Below are positions 1 through 9,703 of a stretch of DNA of 64,000 bases, one piece after another (the stretch's first letter is position 1; each line of letters begins with the position of its first letter). This DNA comes from Diphasiastrum complanatum (Eukaryota; Streptophyta; Lycopodiopsida; Lycopodiales; Lycopodiaceae): the NCBI GenBank assembly GCA_029204225.1, contig MU832046.1, positions 26,128 through 90,127 of the forward strand, given 5' to 3'. Both the position numbers and the translations under genes were made by a program. Under the pieces are notes generated by a model. It was given only the letters and a program-made list of their open reading frames with translations, did no database searches and was not told the DNA's origin.

Positions 1-2280
1 ATTCACGGACCAGCTTTGCCTGAGACATATACTTGTGTTGATTTTTAAGCACAAATTCTAAATATACAAGCTGATATTTTGTGTTTGATGTTAACACTAT
101 TTCTAATATCAAGTCTTTGGCTTGCTAATCAACGACGATCAGCAAGCCAAAGACTTGATGTAGGTGTCGAAGTAATCTATGGAAAGCATTTGTTGCTTCA
201 GCCTCTTCTTCTCACACTCTTTGATCAAGAAGCCTCATCACTGTTGTTGCATACAACACTCACTCATCTGACCTTTTTAGTTTACGGATTTGCAACAGAA
301 TCATGAGCCTCTGGAGTTTGATCGCTTACAGTAGCTTATTCGAATGCTACAACGGTTGCCAAAATAGAAGATTTAATTATCTGGTTGATTTGAACAGATG
401 GAAAAAACTTTGAGAGACGGGTAAGTACTAGATAGTACTAAGTAGTCAGTCTCATTGCATCAATATCGCCCTTTCAAACAAATTTCCGTTAATTAAACTG
501 TCATGCATTTAATAGCACATCAGTCGTTTATAGAGAACATATGTTCCATGTAATAAGTGGTCACTTAATTTAGAACACCTGCTCGGCTATAAAAGCACAA
601 ATAGTTTATTTCATGCTCATGCGTAGAAGCTTTATCCTCCACAATGTTTGAGCAAACATATTACAAAGGACATATTTGATTCAATGATAACAAACGATTC
701 TCATTCCAGAAATCAAACAAGTTCAAAATAAAGTCCATTTTTGAAGTTTTTCAATACAAAAATATGTACAGAAAAATCCTCAAACCACCTGTGTATCACT
801 TGTATTGTATTAGACAAAAATTCCAACAACAGCTTTCTTTAGCTAGATAGAACTGATTTGTGGAGTGCATTATGATGTCCAGTTCTAATCCATCAAATAC
901 AAACACTGAAAATTTTCGTGGTCTTGTGCCACTCGTGGGTCTGGTTAGCAGACAAGAGTTGGATCTTTTAAATAAAGATACTGAGCACTTTTGAAAATTG
1001 AAACAAGCTTGCAAACATAACAATCATATATAGAACTTTTGAACACACCGTCTTTGCTCTCACCTGCACACAATAAGCCGCTGCCCGCATAACTTCTGAT
1101 GGAACTAATGTTTTGAGTGATCAAGCTTGTAAAGGAAGAGGACCAACCAAGGTAGAAACAGACCTTAAAGCAGTCTCGAGCAAATGGGTTTTGAATGCGC
1201 TAATGCACACTTGCCATAGTCTTCAATATTTGTCTTAAAACTCTCTACTCCCTCCTTTTCAATTGAACTGCTTGGAAAAGTTTTTCCGCAGTCACGATCG
1301 TGCCGATTTTGCCAGGGTAAGTGGAAAGAGGTTTCCCGAGCCGCGAGCGACAAGCACGCTGCACTGCTCCTTCTACTCAGCCACTGCATAATGCATTGTG
1401 CAAAAACTTGGAAGTTCGAACTTCGAAGATTCAACATGGATCTGGATTTTGGATTCTCAAATGTTTTAACTTGAATGAGAAATGACGAATGTCATTTCGC
1501 ATTGAATCACAATAGCAGTGCATTTAATTAATTAGAGTCCCAAGGGCCAATGGCCGACCGCGTGGCATGTCAATGGTCACTGTGTCACAGTTCAAACTGC
1601 GTCTCTGAAACTGTAGTTGAAATTCAAATTTTGAATTGTCAAGGCTTCAAGCCTCAAAATTCAAATGAACTATGACATTGTGGACTTTGGACTCTGGAGT
1701 CCGGCCCCAAGACCATTACCCATAATTCCAATTTCCATAGTACATACTATTTAATATTTACTATTTACATGCAAAAAATTTCCTCCATAATTTGAAACAA
1801 GCCATTAAAAAACCTGTACATTTTGAAATACAATGTATATAATCCTCCAAGTCTAAAAGTAACCGTAGGTTTAACATGTAAAAACTTAATGAAGGAGCTA
1901 AAATCTGGTACATTTTTAAAATTGTCGATTTTTAAGAAATCTACATCCTTTTAAAATATTCATATGCCGGTTTTTTGTGAATTATGCCGGTTCCATTCCT
2001 TAACAATGCCGGTTTTCCTGAGCACTGGCCCCTGTCCACCCCCTCTCTTCCAAAAGGAAGCTAAGCTTAAGCTTGTAAAATTGACAAAACTTTATGCTAA
2101 TATTCAAAGTTTTTAACTTTTTAATCTAAACTTGGAGGCCTGTCCTTGTTGGCCATACTATCTCCTTACTCTCTCTCTCTACCTGCAGAGATCTCCAAGG
2201 TAATGGAAAGAGTTGTGGTACGTAGGAGTTGGAGAGGGGAGAGAAAGGGTCAAAAGTGAATTTTGTAAGTCTTACGGGTC
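1..2280. other. AT-rich region without a supported gene
   Basis: No reading frame here has recognisable domains or protein-like composition. The longest frames are under 100 codons and look like chance. It contains the perfect hairpin at 108-159 (listed separately). A short imperfect inverted repeat lies around 1631-1664, with AGGCTT and AAGCCT arms around one base and flanking TTGAATT/AATTCAA. Three close copies of an ATGCCGGTT motif lie at about 1963-2015. The stretch just before 2280 may already belong to the 5' untranslated leader of the Ty3/gypsy element whose gag follows, but no LTR matching the 3' LTR at 12912 is visible upstream. Confidence 0.6.
108..159. repeat. Perfect 19-bp inverted repeat (hairpin)
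   Basis: Bases 108-126 are the exact reverse complement of 141-159, separated by a 14-base loop (127-140). The arm contains AAGTCTTTGGCTTGC. No mismatch is present, which is unusual for random AT-rich DNA. It is too short for a typical plant microRNA precursor. It could be the tip of a foldback element or a template-switch product. Confidence 0.85.
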
Positions 2281-2284
2281 CATG

Positions 2285-2369
2285 AGCCATGTGGCACCTT
2301 TTGGTGGTCCCACATGGCTAGAAAAGCCTAGAAGGGACAAATGGGGCCTTTCTTGGGCCCCACTTGTCC
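2285..2369 (+). promoter_or_regulatory. Two adjacent hairpins in the gypsy leader
   Basis: The first hairpin has perfect 10-bp arms, AGCCATGTGG at 2285-2294 and CCACATGGCT at 2310-2319. The second pairs 2335-2348 with 2356-2369 (14 bp, one mismatch) around a 7-base loop, with arms rich in GGGGCC. They lie about 150-230 bases before the first Gag methionine, where LTR elements carry packaging or dimerisation signals. That role is inference. Confidence 0.5.
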
Positions 2370-2514
2370 TTTTTGCATGAGGGAGGAGAGAAGCTTAGGG
2401 GAGAGGGTAAAGGAGGTACGTTCACTTCCTTTCCCTCATTCTTCCAAGTTGTTGTAAAGTTCTTTTGCTCTCAAGTTGCTAGTTCTCAGAGCTCCAAGTC
2501 CTGTTGGGACTGAT

Positions 2515-3373
2515 ATGGAGAACATGACACGTGCCATAAATTTGTTACGGCAACAAATTGTGGACATGCGTTCAAAGCATGAACGGGCGGAGGCCGAGAT
2601 TCGGGCTATGTCCCAGTCTCGACAGGCTCTCCTAAACCCGATGTTTACTCCAAAATTTTTTATCGAAGAGAAAAAGGACAGACACCAAGATGTGGTGTTA
2701 GCCTGGTTAGATCAATGGATGTCGCATTTCTCCATCCACGATCTATTAGATATCTCACGTATTTCTACGACCATCATGTTTTTACGCGGTAAGGCGTATT
2801 CTTGGTGGCAGGACCTTAAAGACCGAGCTACAGTCCCAACCACTAAGGATGACTTCCAGGCGGCCTTTAGGCTGCCTTTATGCCTGTCCTAGACGATTTT
2901 GAATATTATCGTCGATTTGCTACATTGCAAATGGGGACGAAGCCCTTGGACGTCTACTTACAAGACTTCCAAGAGGCTGCTTCACGGTTTTTTAATCGCA
3001 TAGACGGGGTACTCCTTAAGTTGCATTTCATCTTGGGCTTGCCCAAGGAATATCAGTTGGAAGTATGTCGTAATCAGCCACAGTCCCTAGAGGATGTTGT
3101 GCGTTTCGTTCGAATTTTCGACGATACGCACACGATAACCCGCAAAGAACAACCAAAGTCCGAAGCCAAAGACAAATCCTCTGCCGGTCCTTCTTTCAAA
3201 AAGGGCAAGGAGCGCATGATCGGCGAAGCTTCTCCTTCAGGGAAGAAAAAGAAGCACCCTCGATTGGAGAGAGCGGACTTCGACAAGGCCAAAAGCGACA
3301 GGCTGTGTTTCTCCTGCATGGAGAAGGGGCACCTTTCCAAGGACTGCCCGAAGAGACGGAAGAAGGGTGGCCG
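2515..3373 (+). pseudogene. Ty3/gypsy Gag with zinc knuckle, one frameshift
   Basis: This is the capsid and nucleocapsid part of the gypsy element. The first ATG is at 2515 and the open frame extends upstream to 2476 without one. The N-terminal part (to about 2880) has a coiled-coil-like start and the capsid motif YSWWQDL. A frameshift near 2880 moves reading to the next frame, which carries the rest of the retrotransposon-gag fold (motifs MPVLDDFEYYRRF and FILGLP). A basic linker follows, then a CCHC zinc knuckle at 3306-3347 (C-x2-C-x4-H-x4-C, CFSCMEKGHLSKDC). Gag coats the RNA, and the knuckle binds it. The break suggests no functional product now. Confidence 0.85.
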
Positions 3374-4128
3374 CTCTTTTAAGGTGCCAGGTTATTCTTC
3401 TATTTCTTGCATTGATGTATCTTTTAAAGATGAAACAGTTTGTTTGAATTGTTGTTTTAATACTGCGGTGTTTGGACCTCATGACCTCATTCGTATGAGT
3501 GGGTTTGTAGGCAGCCAAACTGTGAGTATTCTTTTTTACGAGGATTCTACGCATAATTTTATTAATGCTAAGTTGGTGCAGAAGCTGGAGCTGGCAACCG
3601 CACCAAGTGACCACAAGTATGTGGTTAGGATGGCAACTAGTGGGGAATAGTAGGTCTGGGACCACTTTGTCCCCCACGTGCCGTTGAAAATTCAAGACTA
3701 TGTAGATAGTTTGTCTTTTCACGTCATGAATCTAGATAAGATGGATGTAATCCTAGGAAAAGAGTGGTTTTTTTGCTAGGAATGAGTCCTTAAAGAAAAA
3801 CTATGTATCTCATTGTATTTTTTTCTTGCATAATGACTCATGGGTTTGTCTTAAAGGCGATGAGCCTGATCTAGTTTTTGTAACTGCTCATGAAGTGAAT
3901 CAATGTATTTTAAATTCTGAGTATTTCTCGTATTTATGTTATCTGATAGATGAATCTTACATAGATACTTTTAGTACTCATAATGTTAATGTTGTTGTAT
4001 CATCTTTCCCTAAAGCATTGTCTTTTATTGATGATAATTTAGAATCTTTGCCTGAGGGCAAAATCTTTAAGAGACTTAGGGAGGCATATAATGATATATT
4101 CCATGAGCAGTTGCCGGAGGGTCTTCCC
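3374..4128 (+). pseudogene. Ty3/gypsy protease region and linker to RT
   Basis: Downstream of the zinc knuckle the frame continues into a retropepsin-like stretch. The motif ILFYEDSTHNFIN at about 3528-3567 is in the place of the family's aspartic protease site, where D-S/T-G is expected. The glycine of the triad is not seen, so catalysis is doubtful. A stop at 3648 and further stops near 3777 interrupt the segment that ends in the conserved LGKEWF-type motif. A second open stretch (3826-4128) encodes the variable linker before RT and ends at EGLP, exactly where copia element 1 is inserted. Confidence 0.7.
4125..4128. repeat. Left target-site duplication TCCC of element 1
   Basis: TCCC at 4125-4128 is repeated at 9700-9703. 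Removing the element and one copy restores the gypsy reading frame. A 5-bp duplication (TTCCC/TCCCC) with one mismatch is the alternative, but it would break the frame. Confidence 0.6.
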
Positions 4129-4205
4129 TGTGAAAATTGTCAACATTTCCTTGTCTAGTTTTAGGCCAAAATTGCTAAAAATGGCACATAGTTTAGGATC
4201 TGACT

Positions 4206-4221
4206 TTTCACACGTGTGAAA
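4206..4221. promoter_or_regulatory. G-box palindrome in U3
   Basis: TTTCACACGTGTGAAA is a perfect 16-base palindrome with a CACGTG core, the G-box bound by plant bZIP and bHLH factors. The same block is in the 3' LTR (about 9131-9146) and in both LTRs of element 2, although the rest of U3 has diverged. Confidence 0.7.
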
Positions 4222-4397
4222 CAGGTCTAGATATTTTTAGTAAGTGTATTTTTTCAGTATGAAGAAGTGTCAAACTTCAAGACCTTCGAAATGAGTCCAT
4301 TTTCATGTATTTTGGACATATATGCCAATTTTACCGATATAGGGCATATTTTAGGTAAGGAGGGTCTAGAGAGAGGAGAGAGAGTCATCTCTCTCAG

Positions 4398-4407
4398 CTA
4401 TATATAG
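4398..4407 (+). promoter_or_regulatory. TATA-like box of element 1 LTR
   Basis: CTATATATAG lies directly after the GA/CT hairpin, and the same string is in the 3' LTR at 9323-9332. Its position in the middle of the LTR fits a U3 core promoter. Confidence 0.6.
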
Positions 4408-4775
4408 CAGGTAGGCCGTGGAGAAACAGGTTGGAGCAGATCCATTGTATTCATTTGCTTAATGAGAGATTTTTCTATTGGGTTCTCCTTCCATTGTTGG
4501 CATTGTGTAGTGATTGAGTTCAAGCTTTGTGTGTATGATCTTAGGTGCTTTCCAAAAGTGGTAGGCTGATGTATTATGGACTGTATAATGCTATTTTGGG
4601 CCGCACTTGATGTTTATGGAAGTTTCCATTTGTGATAAATGCTTTTTGATCAAGTTCTTTGCATTCTAGGTAGCATAGAATGTGTTGCCAATTCCTAGCT
4701 TATGTAGTTTGGAGTGCAAGCATTCAAGCCAATGATCTTGGAGTTTAGATCCACTTAGGATCTGTATTTTTCACA

Positions 4776-4787
4776 TGGTATCAGAGC
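4776..4787 (+). other. Primer binding site of element 1
   Basis: TGGTATCAGAGC follows the LTR with no spacer. It matches the 3' end complement of initiator tRNA-Met, the usual primer of plant copia elements. An untranslated leader of about 1.16 kb follows up to the ATG at 5948. It includes a short tandem repeat (CTTAAGTGGATGA, two copies near 5092-5124). Confidence 0.9.
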
Positions 4788-5947
4788 TGGTTGGCTTCTA
4801 TTTACAGTAAGTATTCCATTTTTGGTGATATTTGGATGTTTGATCAAGTTCTAGCATGATTTTGCATTGCTTTGTTGATCAAATCTTACTAACCTTTGTT
4901 TTGTGAGTTGAACTTGTGGATCAAAAGCATATTTCAGGTCTATTGAAGATCAGAGGCTGAAAAGAAACTATTTTGGATCAGATCATAACACCTAATCATT
5001 TGTGATTGTGAGGCTTGTGCATATTCAATACTAACAATGTTCTTTTCAATCCTATTGTTGACAATCTCCATTCTTGGATGAACACTCTCCTTAAGTGGAT
5101 GAAACTTCTCCTTAAGTGGATGACAAATGCTCTTTTGAGTGAGTTGTAATTCTCCTAAAGGCTGAGCAAAGCTCCCATTTGGATGAAAGATCCCCTTTTT
5201 TGGGTGAACATATTGTAAGCTCCATTGTGAAGAGCATATTGTAAAGATTGTCATCAATTTTGGCATAAATTTTGGTGTACTTTGTTGAGCATGTAAGTAA
5301 CTCTCCTTATGTAATTTGATTGGAGCATTTGCTGGAAGGTGTTAACCATTATGCAAGTGTGTTTTCAGGTTCTTAACAGGTTGAGGAACATTCTCATGTG
5401 AAGTGATCTTAGATCTACATCTAAACACCAAGATTTGACAAGATAGTGAAGCTAGTCTTGTGATTCACTAAGTGTGCTCATTCATTCACCTCTAAATCTT
5501 GTATTTATCACTTGCTGGAGTTTATAAACTTTTAGAAGTGTGGTTTACATGTGGTTTTACAGGTTGAATCAATATATTAGTGTGTTGATCATATGTTGAT
5601 CAAGTTTGTTCATTACTAGGTAATCTTGGCATCCTAGTTTTGGGTATTTTCTAAGAATGCAAGTAACTCTTCACACCATAACTTGATTTGGTCACTTGCT
5701 GGAAAGTTTGAGAGCTTAAGCAAGAGTGTGTTCAGGTTGGTTTGATTTTGTAATCCATTCTTAGTGTGTGCAAAGTGTTGCATGTGTTTCAATCTTCCTT
5801 TCTATGCTTGGAAACCATCTAGGTTCAAGATAGAAGTGTTTTAGGGTCCTAAATCTTCATAGATCTCTTTATCTATCATTTGTTGAGAGAAAAGTGAGTG
5901 CTAAGTGCTTTAGGACAGAACCTAAAAGTTGAAGAAACATTAGAATC

Positions 5948-8900
5948 ATGGCTTCCAATGGTGGGATCATGCTAGAGTCTAGTGAAAGGTTGAGTTCATC
6001 AAACTACTCTACTTGGAAAGTGAGGATGGAGTCCTTACTTGAGTTGAATGAACTCATGGACATAGTTGCAGAAATTGAAGAGAGACCTCTCACACTTCAA
6101 GAGCAACAAAGGTTTGATAAGAAGGCCAAAAGGGCTCTCCATATCATTAAAATGAATGTTACAAATGAACTTCTCAAGGAAGTTGGAAAGTGTCAAAGTG
6201 CAAGTGAGGCATGGAATGCCTTAAAGAAGCTCTTTGAATCAAAGTCCACATCTAGGGTATTGACCCTAAGGAGACAAATATTTTCTAGTAGGCAAAGAGA
6301 GGGTGAAAGTGCTCATGCATTTATCTTGAGAGTTAAGTCCCTAAGTGATGATTTAGCATGCATTGATGAGAACATAAAAGATGGTGAAATAGTCCAAGTT
6401 ATGTTGAATGGTTTGCTAAATGAACATGCTAACCTTGTGCAAAGTTTTGCCATTCAAAGAGTCTTGCCAAGTGTGGTTGACTTGCAAGAAATCTTATTGG
6501 CTGAAGAACATAGGTTGCAATCAAAGCTTGATGGTGCATCCTTGCAAGGTGGAGGTGAAGAGGCTTTCTTCACAAAAGGCAAATTCAAGGGCAAAGGTAA
6601 AGGCAAAGGGAAATGGTCCAAAGGTGGTAACTTTGATCATGATGATCACTCTTCCTCTTCCTCTTCTACTAAGAACAATAAGTCAAAGTTCAAGTGCTTT
6701 TATTGTGGGATAAAAGGACATTTTGCAAATGAATGCCATAAGAAACAAAATGCTAGATCTAGGTTGAGATCTAATGTACTTCTTGGAGATGATAATTGTT
6801 GTGCTAACTTGGCAAGCTTTGGTGAATCTATGGTCAATTTTTTGGATCCATTGGATCTTGAAGATGCACTAGTGTTACCTACTAGTCATATGGAGTCATG
6901 TGGAGCTAAATTAGCATCATGTTTGTACTCTTCTACTCATGGAATTCCAAGGCTTGTTGGTTCTTCAATGGTGCTAGATGGCAAGTGCAAAAATGGAAAA
7001 GGTAAGGAAGGAGCTAACTTCATCAATGGAGTTGATGAAGATTCTTCTTTGGAAGTGATTGTTGCTAATGACTTGTTTGTTCATATGGAAAAAGATGGAG
7101 ATGCTAAGTGTCATTCTTTGCAAGAAGATGGTTGTTCTTCTAATTCTTTTCATATTGATGTATGTAATCATGTGGGAAAAGATGATGGTGCTTTGAGCAT
7201 GCTTGAAGGAAATGGTTCTTTTACATCTTTTTGTGATAAAGTCATTTGTGCAACAAGTGGTGTCACATTTCTTCATAAAAAGAGTAGATCAAAGGTTTCT
7301 ATCATGAGACTTGGTGAGGGAGATCACAAGTCAAAAGGAAGAGAAGTATGTGAAGTGTTCAAAGTAGGATGTACTTTGAATGATGTTTTTATGAACGATA
7401 GTGAGGAAGAATCATTATCATATGACTCATTACCTAAATCATTGAGTAGAAGTTCATGTTTGAAAAGAGAGAGTACTTCAATCACTCTTATGTTGAAGGT
7501 ACTAAGGATTCTTTTCTTGGCTTCTAATATTCAAGAGTCTTCTACTTCTTATGGTGCAACTATCAAGAGGGAGGTTTCTAACTTTTGTGGTGCTAGCATT
7601 AAGAGGGAGTCTTGTGAAGGAAAGGGCAATGGAAGAGTGGTTCTTGGGAAGATCCAAAGCATGGATCTAACATCTCTTCATCAACTCAAAGCATTCTATG
7701 ATTGTGGTGGATTGTTCATTCATGGTCAAGATGGCAAAAGGTTGGTTGAAGAAGACTACATGGAGCAACTCAAGTGGCAACTTCTTCAAGGCAAGGGAGA
7801 TATCATTGGTGAGCTTATTGAGGTTTGTTATGAACTCAAGAGGGCTGTTTTGATTAGGTTTGATACTCATCTTCACCTACTCTACTTCATGTTAAATGGA
7901 AATGTTGGAATCTATCTTTTGGTTTATGATGGTGGCATTGTTTTCACTAACTATAGTGAAGGGTCAAATTTGAGCATTGATGAGATCTTGTGGGATCTTA
8001 ATCATGTGTTTGAGAGGGAGTATCTTCAGAGTTTCAGATCTGAAGATGTTCACATATGCAAGATCTTTGATGTCTTATTGGAAGATCAAGAGGTTGATCT
8101 TGGATTGCTTCATCAACACCAAGAGACAAGTGGCAATTCGAAGCTAGTGAAAAGCATCAAAGAAGAGACAAATGGTCAAGGCATTTTGGATCTGTTTTTA
8201 CAGGTTCTTGAAGGTTCAAGTAAGGTCTTTGGAGCTGCAAGGAAGTGTCTTCTTACTCTACCTCACTTGCCTAATCTCATGTATGAACATTGTTATGTCA
8301 ATGTGTTGAAATTGTCAAATTTCAATAAAACTAGTTCCATAGTTTTGCATCCTTTGGATCTTGGAGATGGAATAGTTATCATTGCTGGTTTGTATGATCA
8401 AGTACATGAATTCATTCAGATCTTGAAAGGTATTGAAGTGGTCAATATGTTTTCTTTTGAACAAAGTTCAAGATCTAGTATTCTAGTGTTGGCAAATTGG
8501 CAACTTGTTGACATTGTAGGATCAAGCGTTGTGTGCAAATCTTGTGGAGGTACTTCAAGTATTTCAAGTTCAGGTTTTGGTCATTCAAATGGAGTAGGGA
8601 ACACATCTTTTTGGCATTCATTCACTCAAAGGCTTTCATGGATTGAAGATCTACAAAGGCAAGGTGGTGATGGAAGTTCATTCATGGAGATACATGTTGC
8701 ATTCACTATATGTATAGTGAAATGTGGAGGAGGCATGCAAACACTTGTTGATCACTTTCATTTACAACTTGTTTGCTGCTATTTTACAGAGAAACCAGAG
8801 ATGGATACATGGAGGAATTCATTAATTGAGATTCTATGTTCTTTTACATGTACCATTTATATGATTCTATGTAAAATTGATGTAAGAAATAGTGAAGCAT

Positions 8901-9040
8901 CCTATATGGACACTATTATCTATATCAATTATGTTGTGTCCTATTTTGTACATATTAGGATCCTTGAGAAGAGATCTATTCTGATGATGGAGATCATTCT
9001 TAATTTGGAACAAAGTAGTGTTGTAAAACTAGCAAGTTAA
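5948..9040 (+). CDS. Gag-containing chimeric polyprotein of element 1 (1030 aa)
   Basis: It begins at ATG 5948 (MASNGGIMLESSERL). Residues 1-245 are the copia Gag region (DUF4219/UBN2-like, with the typical SSNYSTWKVRMESLL start). A lysine/glycine-rich basic tract lies at 208-227. A CCHC knuckle uses C250, C253, H258 and C263. From about residue 265 to 598 (about 6741-7744) the sequence matches neither element 2 nor any pol domain that I recognise. From 599 to the end it aligns with the C-terminus of element 2 (start motif YMEQLKWQ). That includes a divergent RT-palm-like stretch, where VYDGG stands at the catalytic YVDD position. No protease DSGA, integrase DDE or RNase H motif is seen. A stop precedes the polypurine tract by a few bases. 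The uninterrupted 3.1-kb frame means either very recent insertion or selection. Confidence 0.85.
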   Translation: MASNGGIMLESSERLSSSNYSTWKVRMESLLELNELMDIVAEIEERPLTLQEQQRFDKKAKRALHIIKMNVTNELLKEVGKCQSASEAWNALKKLFESKSTSRVLTLRRQIFSSRQREGESAHAFILRVKSLSDDLACIDENIKDGEIVQVMLNGLLNEHANLVQSFAIQRVLPSVVDLQEILLAEEHRLQSKLDGASLQGGGEEAFFTKGKFKGKGKGKGKWSKGGNFDHDDHSSSSSSTKNNKSKFKCFYCGIKGHFANECHKKQNARSRLRSNVLLGDDNCCANLASFGESMVNFLDPLDLEDALVLPTSHMESCGAKLASCLYSSTHGIPRLVGSSMVLDGKCKNGKGKEGANFINGVDEDSSLEVIVANDLFVHMEKDGDAKCHSLQEDGCSSNSFHIDVCNHVGKDDGALSMLEGNGSFTSFCDKVICATSGVTFLHKKSRSKVSIMRLGEGDHKSKGREVCEVFKVGCTLNDVFMNDSEEESLSYDSLPKSLSRSSCLKRESTSITLMLKVLRILFLASNIQESSTSYGATIKREVSNFCGASIKRESCEGKGNGRVVLGKIQSMDLTSLHQLKAFYDCGGLFIHGQDGKRLVEEDYMEQLKWQLLQGKGDIIGELIEVCYELKRAVLIRFDTHLHLLYFMLNGNVGIYLLVYDGGIVFTNYSEGSNLSIDEILWDLNHVFEREYLQSFRSEDVHICKIFDVLLEDQEVDLGLLHQHQETSGNSKLVKSIKEETNGQGILDLFLQVLEGSSKVFGAARKCLLTLPHLPNLMYEHCYVNVLKLSNFNKTSSIVLHPLDLGDGIVIIAGLYDQVHEFIQILKGIEVVNMFSFEQSSRSSILVLANWQLVDIVGSSVVCKSCGGTSSISSSGFGHSNGVGNTSFWHSFTQRLSWIEDLQRQGGDGSSFMEIHVAFTICIVKCGGGMQTLVDHFHLQLVCCYFTEKPEMDTWRNSLIEILCSFTCTIYMILCKIDVRNSEASYMDTIIYINYVVSYFVHIRILEKRSILMMEIILNLEQSSVVKLAS

Positions 9041-9053
9041 GTTGAAGAGGGAG
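9041..9053 (+). other. Polypurine tract of element 1
   Basis: GTTGAAGAGGGAG abuts the TGTG start of the 3' LTR. The same tract is found in element 2, where it primes second-strand synthesis by family rule. Confidence 0.85.
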
Positions 9054-9699
9054 TGTGAAAATTGTCAACATTTCCTTGTCTAGTTTTAGGCCAAAATTGC
9101 TAAAAATGGCACATAGTTTAGGATCTGACTTTTCACACGTGTGAAACAGGTCTAGATATTTTTAGTAAGTGTATTTTTTCAGTATGAAGAAGTGTCAAAC
9201 TTCAAGACCTTCGAAATGAGTCCATTTTCATGTATTTTGGACATATATGCCAATTTTACCTATATAGGGCATATTTTAGGTAAGGAGGGTCTAGAGAGAG
9301 GAGAGAGAGTCATCTCTCTCAGCTATATATAGCAGGTAGGCCGTGGAGAAACAGGTTGGAGCAGATCCATTGTATTCATTTGCTTAATGAGAGATTTTTC
9401 TATTGGGTTCTCCTTCCATTGTTGGCATTGTGTAGTGATTGAGTTCAAGCTTTGTGTGTATGATCTTAGGTGCTTTCCAAAAGTGGTAGGCTGATGTATT
9501 ATGGACTGTATAATGCTATTTTGGGCGCACTTGATGTTTATGGAAGTTTCCATTTGTGATAAATGCTTTTTGATCAAGTTCTTTGCATTCTAGGTAGCAT
9601 AGAATGTGTTGCCAATTCCTAGCTTATGTAGTTTGGAGTGCAAGCATTCAAGCTAATGATCTTGGAGTTTAGATCCACTTAGGATCTGTATTTTTCACA
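9054..9699 (+). repeat. 3' LTR of element 1
   Basis: It is nearly identical to 4129-4775. Differences are G to T in the tract before the TATA region, a one-base loss in GGGCCGC, and C to T near the 3' end. It ends TTTTCACA and is followed by the second TCCC and the resumed gypsy frame. Confidence 0.95.
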
Positions 9700-9703
9700 T
9701 CCC

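Larger units (their letters stand above)
4129..4775 (+). repeat. 5' LTR of element 1
   Basis: It starts TGTGAAAA and ends TTTTCACA, a perfect 8-bp terminal inverted repeat. U3 contains a 16-base palindrome with a CACGTG core at 4206-4221, a GAGAGAG-TCAT-CTCTCTC hairpin at 4378-4395 and a TATA-like CTATATATAG at 4398-4407. Transcription should start shortly after the TATA box. Confidence 0.95.
4129..9699 (+). mobile_element. Copia-type LTR element 1, complete and young, pol largely replaced
   Basis: It has two LTRs (647 and 646 bp) that differ by two substitutions and one 1-base gap. It also has a tRNA-Met-type primer site directly after the 5' LTR, a polypurine tract directly before the 3' LTR, and one long open frame. 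The near identity of the LTRs means a recent insertion. The coding frame has Gag and a zinc knuckle but no recognisable protease, integrase or RT N-terminus. It must therefore use enzymes from another element, or it moved by co-packaging. It is inserted in the linker of a Ty3/gypsy pol. It shares LTR 3' half, leader, gag and C-terminal region with element 2 (22426-28947). Confidence 0.95.

Noticed and set aside
1165-1437. 90-codon minus-strand frame near the window start
   Set aside because: No domain, no neighbours of matching type and ordinary length for chance.
4129-9699. Reading element 1 as an autonomous copia
   Set aside because: Protease DSGA, integrase DDE, RT YVDD and RNase H motifs were all looked for and not found in its single frame.
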